Positions 17,195-24,743 of a DNA stretch of 64,000 bases are shown here, piece by piece. Both the position numbers and the translations under genes were made by a program. This DNA comes from CAJQQK01 sp965224225 (GTDB taxonomy: Bacteria; Pseudomonadota; Alphaproteobacteria; Rhizobiales; Hyphomicrobiaceae): assembly GCA_965224225.1 (NCBI GenBank), contig CBDCZF010000035.1, positions 930,001 through 994,000 on the forward strand, read 5' to 3'. Numbering within the stretch: position 1 is the stretch's first letter; every line of letters starts with the position of its first letter. The notes under the pieces are model-generated. The model ran no database searches, was not told where the DNA came from, and was given only the letters and a program-made list of their open reading frames with translations.

Positions 17195-17722
17195 TCAGTC
17201 GGCTGCCCGCAGCAGCCCCTCGAGATCAAGCGGACGTGTGTACATTGCAAGTTCACCGTTGCTCGATCGCGGCCAGTCGCCTTCGTCGCGGTCCCAATAG
17301 AGTTCGATACCGTTGCCGTCGGGATCCGACAAATAGAGCGCCTCGCTGACACCGTGGTCGCTGGCACCTTCAAGCGGTATTTGCGCCTCGACCAGACGCC
17401 TGAGGGCATCGCCGAGCGCTGCTCGTGTCGGGTAGAGGATCGCCACATGGAAGAGACCGGTTGTACCGGGCGGCGGCGGACTGCCGCCCTTGCTCTGCCA
17501 TGTATTGAGGCCGATGTGATGGTGGTAGCCACCTGCCGCGATGAAGGCTGCGTCCGGACCATAGCGCTGAGTCAGTTCAAAACCGAGAACGCCGCAGTAG
17601 AAAGCAAGCGCACGGTCGAGATCGGCGACCTTCAGATGTACATGACCGATGCGCACGCCGGCAGCAATCGGCTTTGCGGTTTTCTTCGGTTCAGTTGTAG
17701 TTGCGTTGGTTTGTGTTGACAT
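17195..17722 (-). CDS. VOC family protein (extradiol dioxygenase/glyoxalase-like)
   Basis: The 175-residue protein contains paired beta-alpha-beta modules: 'IGHVHLKVADLDRALAFYCGVLGFEL' and 'FHVAILYPTRAALGDALRRL'. Candidate metal ligands are His in 'GHVHL', His in 'FHVAIL' and Glu in 'DPDGNGIELYW'. It resembles CatE-type ring-cleaving proteins more than glyoxalase I. The start at 17720-17722 follows AGGAG by six bases; the first 20 residues are a low-complexity Thr/Lys tail. It is 18 bases upstream of the hydroquinone reductase gene, so a role in handling hydroquinone-like compounds is a reasonable inference. Confidence 0.87.
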   Translation of the reverse strand: MSTQTNATTTEPKKTAKPIAAGVRIGHVHLKVADLDRALAFYCGVLGFELTQRYGPDAAFIAAGGYHHHIGLNTWQSKGGSPPPPGTTGLFHVAILYPTRAALGDALRRLVEAQIPLEGASDHGVSEALYLSDPDGNGIELYWDRDEGDWPRSSNGELAMYTRPLDLEGLLRAAD

Positions 17723-17787
17723 TGTCATCTCCTGCAAATGCAGCGATGCGCAAACGTGAGATGCGCACCGATGCTCGCTAATCCTCA

Positions 17788-18327
17788 CTACCCGCCGAGA
17801 CCGATCTGGCGCATGAATGTCGCGTTGTCCCAGAACAGGAACTCTTCGACCATCACGCCGCCTTGCCAGCGCCCGACCGTGGCCATGCGGAGTTTGAATG
17901 CCTTGCCGGTGGGCTGGACCACCTTGCCGCCGGCCAGCGGCATGGGCTTGGTGAAAGTCCCCTCGAGAATGCCGACCACGCTCGTCCAGTCGCCCTGAGC
18001 AATGCGGATCGGATGCTCGCGGATGCGCGTATCGGGCGCGTAGATGAACATCTGCTTCAAGTCTTCGATGTGCGGCAAGATACCTTTCGTTATGCGACCA
18101 TCAGGCCAGTGAACGACGATGTCCTCGTGATGGCTTTCCTTCAGGCGGTCCCACTTTTGATTGGTGAAAACGTCGAAGTCGAGGGTATCGAACGTCTCGA
18201 GGCGCTCGGCCGCGATCCGTTCAGCCTGCTTGTAATGTTCAAGCGTCTTGTTCTGGGCAGATGCCGGCAGCGCAGTGATAAGGAGAGCGGCGGCTGCAAC
18301 GATCGCGTTTCGGAATAACGATCTCAT
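17788..18327 (-). CDS. exported SnoaL-like (ester cyclase family) protein
   Basis: The 179-residue product starts with a signal peptide ('AIVAAAALLITALPASAQ', cut after about residue 24) followed by a SnoaL/NTF2-like domain with 'HHEDIVVHWPDGRITKG' and 'FTKPMPLAGGKVVQPTGKAF', a pattern seen in ester-cyclase-annotated proteins. Function is unknown; a periplasmic ligand-binding or isomerase role is possible. It is the second gene of the DoxX-led cluster, downstream of a relic transposon end. Confidence 0.82.
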   Translation of the reverse strand: MRSLFRNAIVAAAALLITALPASAQNKTLEHYKQAERIAAERLETFDTLDFDVFTNQKWDRLKESHHEDIVVHWPDGRITKGILPHIEDLKQMFIYAPDTRIREHPIRIAQGDWTSVVGILEGTFTKPMPLAGGKVVQPTGKAFKLRMATVGRWQGGVMVEEFLFWDNATFMRQIGLGG

Positions 18328-18342
18328 TGTATTATCTCATAC

Positions 18343-18380
18343 TCCGTGAAGACCGCGTGATGGTGAACAGATCGGATTAA
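18343..18380. mobile_element. relic end of the 296-bp MITE-like element
   Basis: These 38 bases match the left end of the element at 14215-14252 (read in reverse) at 34 positions by hand count. The CTAG end has become TTAA. Only the end is left; the rest of the element is not visible nearby. The TAA stop of the DoxX gene lies in this degenerate end. Confidence 0.75.
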
Positions 18381-18802
18381 GCTGAGTGAAGGGCGGCCTT
18401 CGGCGCCTGGCCGAGGCGGAACGCATAGGCCCCGTCTCCGAGCAAGCTCTGCACGAGAAGTGTCACGGTCCAGAAGGCGGGAAACTCCCAGCCACCGTTG
18501 GCGGCCGAAAAGAGCCAGCCGTTGCCGATATGCTGAAGTGTCGCGCCGATCAGGATCGGCAGCAGTAGAAGCGCGATCCAGCGTGTCCACAGGCCGAGGA
18601 TCAGCGCGAGACCGCCGCCGATCTCGCCGAGAATGACGAGGTAGGCGAAGAAGCCCGGATAACCGATGCTCTCGAAGAAGCCGACCGTGCTGGGAATACC
18701 GAAGGTGAAGACTTTGAGCAGTAGTCCGTGGGCAAGCAACAGGACGCCGAGGCTTACGCGCAACAGAAGGGCAGCGTAGGGAGCAGTGCGATTGTCGATC
18801 AT
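18377..18802 (-). CDS. DoxX family membrane protein (YqjF-like)
   Basis: The 141-residue protein has four hydrophobic segments and DoxX features: 'LLLRVSLGVLLLAHGLLLKVF', 'GFFAYLVILGEIGGGLALILGL' and a C-terminal helix pair. DoxX/YqjF proteins are integral membrane proteins linked to quinone and aromatic stress. The ATG at 18800-18802 follows GGAGG. It heads the cluster that contains the hydroquinone reductase and is transcribed divergently from a LysR regulator with 108 bases between them. Confidence 0.9.
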   Translation of the reverse strand: MIDNRTAPYAALLLRVSLGVLLLAHGLLLKVFTFGIPSTVGFFESIGYPGFFAYLVILGEIGGGLALILGLWTRWIALLLLPILIGATLQHIGNGWLFSAANGGWEFPAFWTVTLLVQSLLGDGAYAFRLGQAPKAALHSA

Positions 18803-18883
18803 GGTCAACCTCCATTGTTTTGAACTCGCCGCAATATGCTCCTCGCCTCCTAGTTTGATAATTCTGGATTTCGTGATATTACT

Positions 18884-18900
18884 TCACACTATTGGTGTGA
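18884..18900. promoter_or_regulatory. candidate LysR operator
   Basis: TCACAC (18884-18889) and GTGTGA (18895-18900) form an inverted repeat with five bases between, ten bases before the LysR start and within the divergent DoxX-LysR promoter region. Location and dyad suit a LysR-type site controlling both directions. Confidence 0.55.
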
Positions 18901-18910
18901 GGTTGTTTGA

Positions 18911-19873
18911 ATGCTCGATCGTGTGACCGGAATGCAGGTGTTCGCGCGCGTGGCCACCCTCGGCAGTCTGTCGGCCGCCGCTCGCGCGCTCGGCATGTCT
19001 CAGACGATGGCGACCAAACACATGGCAGCCCTCGAAGACCGGCTTGGCGTAAAACTTCTGCACAGGACGACGCGCCGGATGACTCTCACCGAGGCCGGAC
19101 GGAACTATCTCGACGCCATCGAACGCATCCTGGCCGAACTCGAAGCAGCCGATGCCGAAGCATCGAAGGAGACGGCGCAAGTCCGCGGCACGCTTCGCCT
19201 GAGCGCGCCTGTCTCTTTCGGTATCCGCGAAATCGCGCCACTGTTGCCGGAACTCTCAGGTCACCACCCGGAGCTTACCGTCGAGCTTGGCCTCAACGAT
19301 CGACATGTCGACCTGATCGAGGAAGGCTGGGACCTCGCCGTGCGGATCGGCAGCCTCAATAATTCGAGCTTGATCGCACGGCGCCTGGCCACTTGTCGCA
19401 CGGTTGTTTGCGCAGCGCCGGCATACCTTCGCGAACACGGAACGCCGAAATCGATCAAGGATCTCAGCAGCCATAACTGCCTCGGATACACGTTGTCGCG
19501 CACCGTCGGTCCTAACCAATGGTCATTCGGCAGGAATGGCAAAGTGCATGTCAACGTGAGCGGCTCGCTCAAAGCCAACAACGGAGATGCGCTTGTCGCC
19601 GCCGCGGTGGCAGGGCAAGGAATTATCTATCAGCCAACGTTCCTGATCGCTCGTGAAATCAAATCCGGCGAACTTGCCCCGATCACCCTCGATCATGAGC
19701 CGATTGAATTGGACGGCATCTTCGCCGTCTACCCGTTGAACCGCTCACCGCCGGCAAAAGTGCGGGCGACGATCGACTTTCTGGCAAGCAAGTGGGGTTC
19801 GGAGCCATCGTGGGAGCGATCTCTGTCAAACCTCCGCCGGCAAGGTAAACCGAAAACGGGACGGCTTGCCTGA
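18911..19873 (+). CDS. LysR family transcriptional regulator
   Basis: This 320-residue regulator has an N-terminal helix-turn-helix ('GSLSAAARALGMSQTMATKHMAALEDRLG', residues about 18-46) and a type 2 periplasmic-binding effector domain starting 'GTLRLSAPVSFGIREIAPLL'. Its divergent position next to DoxX and the hydroquinone reductase parallels E. coli YhaJ, the LysR factor that controls yqjF in response to quinone-like metabolites. By analogy it likely activates the 16.2-18.8 kb cluster. The C-terminal 25 residues are basic and low in complexity. Confidence 0.92.
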   Translation: MLDRVTGMQVFARVATLGSLSAAARALGMSQTMATKHMAALEDRLGVKLLHRTTRRMTLTEAGRNYLDAIERILAELEAADAEASKETAQVRGTLRLSAPVSFGIREIAPLLPELSGHHPELTVELGLNDRHVDLIEEGWDLAVRIGSLNNSSLIARRLATCRTVVCAAPAYLREHGTPKSIKDLSSHNCLGYTLSRTVGPNQWSFGRNGKVHVNVSGSLKANNGDALVAAAVAGQGIIYQPTFLIAREIKSGELAPITLDHEPIELDGIFAVYPLNRSPPAKVRATIDFLASKWGSEPSWERSLSNLRRQGKPKTGRLA

Positions 19874-19955
19874 AGCCTGCATCATTGGCGCTGAGCAACC
19901 TCAAAGAACAATGGAGTTTTCCGACATGCACCGCAATGCTAGTGTCCCTGCTCCA

Positions 19956-19974
19956 ACGCTTGGCAGCCAAGCGT
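19956..19974. terminator. short perfect hairpin
   Basis: ACGCTTGG, CAG, CCAAGCGT form a perfect stem 83 bases after the LysR stop and 35 bases before the CoA-transferase start. No U-run follows, so it may be a weak terminator or a leader structure. Confidence 0.35.
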
Positions 19975-20008
19975 CTCCGCCGAACAAATCAGTGACCAGG
20001 AACCTGGA

Positions 20009-21160
20009 ATGGCGCAAGAGTTCGCACCCCTAGAAGGCGTTCGCGTGGTTGAGATGAGCCACATGATCATGGGCCCGTCGTGCGGAATGTTTCTTCGCTT
20101 CATGGGTGCAGAGGTCATCAAGGTGGAGCCGCCGCAAGGGGACAAGACACGCAACCTCAGCGGCATGGGTGCCGGCTTCTTCCCGACATTCAACCGCGGT
20201 AAGAAATCCGTCACATTGGATCTCAAGAATCCTGATGACCTATCGGTACTCAACGCACTTCTCGAAACCGCCGACGTGTTCGTTGAAAACTTCCGCGATG
20301 AGACGCTCGCCAAAATGGGCCTGGCGCCGAGCCAACTGCGCGAGAAGTTCCCGAAGCTGATTGTCGCTTCCTGCAAAGGCTTTCTGCACGGGCCCTACGA
20401 ACATCGCGCCGCCATGGACGAGGTCGTGCAAATGATGACCGGCATGGCCTACATGACGGGGCCGACCGGGCGCCCGCTGCGCATTGGATCGTCGGCAAAC
20501 GATATCTTCGGCGGCCTGTCTGCAGCCTACGGGGTACTGGGGGCGCTGCTGCAAAGGAACAAGACCGGTGAAGGCACGGCTCTCAGATCCGGCCTATTCG
20601 AAAGTTGCCTGCTTCTGGTCGCGCAGCACATGGTACAGTTCGACATCGAAGGCACGGAAGCGCCGCCGATGCCGGAGCGCGAGTTTTCATGGCCGGTTTA
20701 TGATCTGTTCACGACCAGTGACGATCGTCAGATCTTTCTCGGTGCTGCAACAGACGGGCAGTGGGAAAAGATGTGTCGCGCGCTCGGCCTGGAGCATTTG
20801 CTCGACGATCCGACGTTGCAGAGCAGGCCCGACCAGATCGTCGGGCGCAAGCGGACCATACCGATGATCGCGGACATCATTGCAACGCGCACCTATGATG
20901 ATCTGATCAAGGTCATGGAAGAAAACGACCTGCTGTTTGCCCCGGTAAAGCGGCCGGCTGAAATGTATGACGATCCGCATGTCAACCGGCCGGGCGGATT
21001 GCTCACGTCGCGCTATGCCGACAAAAAGGATTTTCGCGCACCGCCATTGCCGATCGAAGCCGATGGCAAACCGGTCGCGCCGGACACCGCCAAACTGCCA
21101 TCGATCGGCGAGCACAATGCCGAGGTGCTAGAGTCACTGCGACGCGAGGCAGCAGAATAG
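20009..21160 (+). CDS. CaiB/BaiF family CoA transferase
   Basis: This 383-residue family III CoA transferase opens 'PLEGVRVVEMSHMIMGPSCGMFLRFMGAEVIKVEPPQGD' and has the catalytic Asp in 'IGSSANDIFGGLSAAYGVLGALL', which forms the acyl-enzyme anhydride. It moves CoA between carboxylic acids. AGGAACCTGGA precedes the ATG. It leads directly to a TRAP transporter on the same strand, so uptake and CoA activation of a carboxylate is a natural reading, though the specific acid is not evident. Confidence 0.93.
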   Translation: MAQEFAPLEGVRVVEMSHMIMGPSCGMFLRFMGAEVIKVEPPQGDKTRNLSGMGAGFFPTFNRGKKSVTLDLKNPDDLSVLNALLETADVFVENFRDETLAKMGLAPSQLREKFPKLIVASCKGFLHGPYEHRAAMDEVVQMMTGMAYMTGPTGRPLRIGSSANDIFGGLSAAYGVLGALLQRNKTGEGTALRSGLFESCLLLVAQHMVQFDIEGTEAPPMPEREFSWPVYDLFTTSDDRQIFLGAATDGQWEKMCRALGLEHLLDDPTLQSRPDQIVGRKRTIPMIADIIATRTYDDLIKVMEENDLLFAPVKRPAEMYDDPHVNRPGGLLTSRYADKKDFRAPPLPIEADGKPVAPDTAKLPSIGEHNAEVLESLRREAAE

Positions 21161-21206
21161 CCATGACCGGCCTCAGGAAGGCCCTGCAGCAGGAATGACC
21201 ATAGAC

Positions 21207-21223
21207 GGCTCCCTTAAGGAGCC
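21207..21223. terminator. short hairpin upstream of dctP
   Basis: GGCTCC, CTTAA, GGAGCC form a perfect stem about 47 bases after the CoA-transferase stop. It lacks a U-run and could tune read-through into the transporter genes. Confidence 0.35.
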
Positions 21224-21324
21224 CTCGCTCGTGCGGGCCTGCCTCGCATCCTTGAACGTCATGCCCGAACTGCAAACAAGGGCGTGCCGCAAATCTGTAA
21301 CTGCAAACCCGGGAGAAAACTTGA

Positions 21325-22308
21325 ATGGGTAAGTTGCTCGCAACAATCACGGCCGTGACAGCCGCTGCGACGATCTCGACGGCGGCACATGCTGCCAAGA
21401 TGCGCTGCTCGCATCAGTTGCCGCCAGGCCATCACATCGCAAAGACGATCGAGAAGTGGGCCGCGGAAATCCGACAGGAGGCCGGTAGCGATCTCGACGT
21501 GCAGATCTTCGGCGCCAACAGCCTCGTCAGCGCGAAAAAGAACATCGTGTCTGTCGCCAAGGGCGATATCGAGTGTGCGTTCTCGGTGAATTTCCAGTGG
21601 GGCCGAACGCTGCCGATTATGAACGTGACGCTCGCGCCATTTGCCTTCGGCGATATCGAACTTTGGAAGAAATGGCCAAATTCCGAAGCCGCGGCATTCC
21701 TTGGCGAGCAACTGCTCAACAAGGGTGTACGCAACGTCGGCTGGTTCTTCACGACCAACACGTCCGTATTCACATCCAAAGGCAAGTTCCTGCTCAAGCC
21801 GGACGACTTTAAAGGCGTCAAGATCCGCGGCCTCGTGCCTGCGTTCAATGCCTCGCTCCAGGCGCTTGGCGCAGCGCCATCGTCGATGTCCGGATCGAAG
21901 GTCTATCAGGCACTCGCCACCGGCGTCATCGATGCCGGCCTGACGGATGTAGCAGCGGCCGTATCGCGCAAATATTACGAAGTGCAGGATCATTTCGTCG
22001 TGCTGCCGGTAATCAGTGTCTACTTCCACGCCTACGTGAACCCGAAGTGGTATGACGGCCTGAGCGACAAGGCGAAAGCCGCCCTGAAATCAGCCGGCGA
22101 CAAGGCCGCCGTCTGGGCGATCGAGGCATCCATCGAAGCATCCGGCAAAGCACCGGACCAACTGCGCGCCAAAGGCAGCAAGGTTCATCTCGCAACCGAC
22201 GCTGAAAACAAGGCCCTCGAAGCGGTCATGCGACCGGCATTCGACAAGAAGTTCGTCGGCGATGATGCGGCCAGCAAGAAGCTGATCGAACTTCTCAAGA
22301 AGCTGTAA
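21325..22308 (+). CDS. TRAP transporter substrate-binding protein DctP
   Basis: The 327-residue protein has an N-terminal signal peptide ('ATITAVTAAATISTAAHA') and the DctP fold: 'ISTAAHAAKMRCSHQLPPGHHIAKTIEKWA' region, 'LDVQIFGANSLVSAKK' and 'PDDFKGVKIRGLVPAFNASLQALGA', whose arginine usually contacts the substrate carboxylate. It captures an organic acid in the periplasm for the membrane components encoded next. A good start context is GGGAGAAAACTTGA before ATG. Confidence 0.93.
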   Translation: MGKLLATITAVTAAATISTAAHAAKMRCSHQLPPGHHIAKTIEKWAAEIRQEAGSDLDVQIFGANSLVSAKKNIVSVAKGDIECAFSVNFQWGRTLPIMNVTLAPFAFGDIELWKKWPNSEAAAFLGEQLLNKGVRNVGWFFTTNTSVFTSKGKFLLKPDDFKGVKIRGLVPAFNASLQALGAAPSSMSGSKVYQALATGVIDAGLTDVAAAVSRKYYEVQDHFVVLPVISVYFHAYVNPKWYDGLSDKAKAALKSAGDKAAVWAIEASIEASGKAPDQLRAKGSKVHLATDAENKALEAVMRPAFDKKFVGDDAASKKLIELLKKL

Positions 22309-22322
22309 GGGCCGCTTCTGCG

Positions 22323-22850
22323 ATGCATGAGAACGAACCCACGGAGGCGGCACCTGCCGCCTCTTTTGGCGCACGCGCGTTCTATGGCCTCGTGTGGCTA
22401 TGCGGTGCGCTGAGCGCACTGCTGATCCTATTCATTCTGGGCGTTGTCACGTACGCGATCACCCAACGTTACATTGTCGGCAAGCCGCTGCTCTGGGGCG
22501 ATGAGTTCATTGGCTATGTCCTAGTTGCCATTGTCATGCTGGGCACCGCCGAGGCGCTTCGCAAAGGTGACCACATTGCCATCGATTTGCTGAGCAGCCG
22601 GACGGGACCAGGGCTGTCGCATGCGCTTGCCGTCTGGTCGGATCTCGCCGTGCTCGCATTTGCGATCATCCTCGGCTGGAGCTCATGGATCGCAATCAAG
22701 TTTGCCTATGATTTCGGCGAATACTCGTCAGGCTATATCGAAGTTCAAACCTGGATTCCACAAACGCCGATGCTGATCGGTTCGGTTCTGATCGGCTTGG
22801 TGGCACTCACGCGCTTGGCCGAGCGCCTTCTTCAAAGGCAAAGCGCGTGA
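22323..22850 (+). CDS. TRAP transporter small permease DctQ
   Basis: The 175-residue protein has four hydrophobic segments and the DctQ pattern 'GDEFIGYVLVAIVMLGTAEALRKGDHIAIDLL'. It pairs with the large permease encoded four bases overlapping its end (GTGA). The gene sits 14 bases after dctP, making a compact operon. Confidence 0.93.
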   Translation: MHENEPTEAAPAASFGARAFYGLVWLCGALSALLILFILGVVTYAITQRYIVGKPLLWGDEFIGYVLVAIVMLGTAEALRKGDHIAIDLLSSRTGPGLSHALAVWSDLAVLAFAIILGWSSWIAIKFAYDFGEYSSGYIEVQTWIPQTPMLIGSVLIGLVALTRLAERLLQRQSA

Positions 22851-24133
22851 CAATCATTCTCGTTTTTGCCGGCCTCATTCTACTGCTGCTGACCGGCATT
22901 CCAATCTTTGCAGCGCTTGGTCTCACGGCCACCGCTATCCTGCTCCTGACCGAGGGGAGCATCACGAGCGTTGCGACAACGGTTTATGATCATATCGACA
23001 AGCCGATCCTGACGACCATCCCGCTGTTCGTATTCATGGCGCAAGTCATGGTACGCGCGAAGGTGATCGACGATCTCTACGACATGGCCCACACGGTGGT
23101 CGGTCACATTCGCGGCGGCCTCGGCGTTGCCACGGTCATGGCCTGCACGATATTCGCGGCTATATCCGGATCGTCGGTGGCAACGGCGCTGAGCATCGGC
23201 CAAAGCGCGATCCCGCAAATGAAGCGGTTCGGCTATCCAAGGCGCGACGCGCTCGGCGTTATCGCAGCCGGCGGCACGCTTGGCATTCTCATCCCGCCTT
23301 CGGGACCGATGATCCTCTATGCCATCGTCTCGGAAGTATCGATCGGCGCGCTCTTTCTTGCGGGCATCATTCCAGGTGTCCTGATGGCGCTGCTGTTCGC
23401 GGCATTCTGCATCGCGCAAGCGACGATGCGAAAGAATGTCGAGGCGCCCGATTGGGCCGGATGGCAAAAAGTCACCAGCGCTCTCAAGCGATCGTTCTGG
23501 GCGGTCATGGCGCCGCCCATCGTCATGGGCGGCATCTACTTCGGCATCTTCACGGCATCCGAGGCCGCAGCCGCAGGCTCGATTTACGCACTATTCGTCG
23601 CCATCGTCATCTACCGCAACTTTTCGCTCAAAGACCTATACGCCTGCGCTTACGGCACGATGCGCACATCGATGATGGTGTTCATGATCATTGCCGGCGC
23701 AGCGATGTTCGGTCACGCCATAACGATAATCCGCCTGCCGGTCGGTGTCACCGAATCCGTCACACAACTCGGGCTCGGACCGGTCGCATTCATTCTCGTC
23801 GTCATGGCGCTGATCTTCATCCTCGGCATGTTCCTGGAGTCGATCGCGATTATCCTGATCACGACGCCCATCCTGCTGCCGACCATGACGGCGCTCGGCA
23901 TCGACCCGGTCTGGTACGGCGTGCTGCTCATGATCAATCTCGAGCTGGCGATGATCACGCCGCCCGTCGGGATGAACCTGTTCGTCATCAAGGGGATTAC
24001 CGAGGCACCGCTCTCCGAGGTCATCCAGGGGGCGGCACCGTTTGTCATCCTGATGATCGGCGGCCTCGCCGCCCTGATCGCATTTCCGGAACTCGCCACC
24101 TGGCTGCCTTACAGCGCCGGGTTCGGTCGCTGA
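22847..24133 (+). CDS. TRAP transporter large permease DctM
   Basis: The 428-residue DctM has about 12 hydrophobic segments with the family blocks 'TIPLFVFMAQVMVRAKV', 'CTIFAAISGSSVATALSIG' and 'GGTLGILIPPSGPMILYAI'. It uses the sodium gradient to import the ligand handed over by DctP. It starts with GTG overlapping the dctQ stop. Its TGA stop forms the first bases of the palindromic repeat array that follows. Confidence 0.94.
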   Translation: MTIILVFAGLILLLLTGIPIFAALGLTATAILLLTEGSITSVATTVYDHIDKPILTTIPLFVFMAQVMVRAKVIDDLYDMAHTVVGHIRGGLGVATVMACTIFAAISGSSVATALSIGQSAIPQMKRFGYPRRDALGVIAAGGTLGILIPPSGPMILYAIVSEVSIGALFLAGIIPGVLMALLFAAFCIAQATMRKNVEAPDWAGWQKVTSALKRSFWAVMAPPIVMGGIYFGIFTASEAAAAGSIYALFVAIVIYRNFSLKDLYACAYGTMRTSMMVFMIIAGAAMFGHAITIIRLPVGVTESVTQLGLGPVAFILVVMALIFILGMFLESIAIILITTPILLPTMTALGIDPVWYGVLLMINLELAMITPPVGMNLFVIKGITEAPLSEVIQGAAPFVILMIGGLAALIAFPELATWLPYSAGFGR

Positions 24134-24715
24134 AGCTTGTTGCATAAGATGCACCCCGCTTCAGCATTGTTTGCGCTCACGGCTATTCCTCGCTCGCGCT
24201 CGGGCCTCCGCGGGGCGGCACGCGTGCCGGGCCTCGTTCGAGGCCTTTACCGTTTCCGACATGGTCGGAAACGCTCCAAAGCTTGTTGCATAAGATGCAC
24301 CCCGCTTCAGCATTGTTTGCGCTCACGGCTATTCCTCCCTGCGGTCGGGCCTCCGCGGGGCGGCACGCGTGCCGGGCCTCGTTCGAGGCCTTTACCGTTT
24401 CCGACAATGTCGGAAACGCTCCAAAGCTTGTTGCATAAGATGCACCTCGCTTCAGCATTGTTTGCGCTCACGGCTATTCCTCGCTCGCGCTCGGGCCTCC
24501 GCGGGGCGGCACTCGTGCCGGGCCTCGTTCGAGGCCTTTACCGTTTCCGACATGGTCGGAAACGCTCCAAAGCTTGTTGCATAAGATGCACCCCGCTTCA
24601 GCATTGTTTGCGCTCACGGCTATTCCTCCCTGCGGTCGGGCCTCCGCGGGGCGGCACGCGTGCCGGGTCGCGTTCGCGACCGCGCATAATGAGTTCGATT
24701 GGATGTGACATGCCT
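24131..24715 (+). repeat. four-unit tandem array of palindromic repeats
   Basis: Four units of 145-146 bases start at 24133, 24279, 24424 and 24570. Each contains a TGCAT-AAG-ATGCA hairpin, the core GCTCACGGCTATTCC, GGCCTCCGCGGGGCGGCAC and one or more further hairpins such as GCCTC-GTTC-GAGGC. Units 1 and 3 share a 'CGCTCGCGCTCGG' variant; units 2 and 4 share a 'CCTGCGGTCGG' variant, so the array seems to have grown by copying a pair. It lies between convergent dctM and tctA. The open frame running through it encodes only repeated peptide and is not believed. Confidence 0.85.
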
Positions 24716-24743
24716 TGAAGAGGTGGCTTTGCCTGATCTCGCT

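Noticed and set aside
24131..24715. A CRISPR array
   Set aside because: The units are long, contiguous and lack variable spacers; no cas genes are near.
24137..24718. A 193-codon open frame through the repeat array
   Set aside because: It merely translates tandem repeats into repeating peptide, has no ribosome binding site and arises from unit lengths near a multiple of three.
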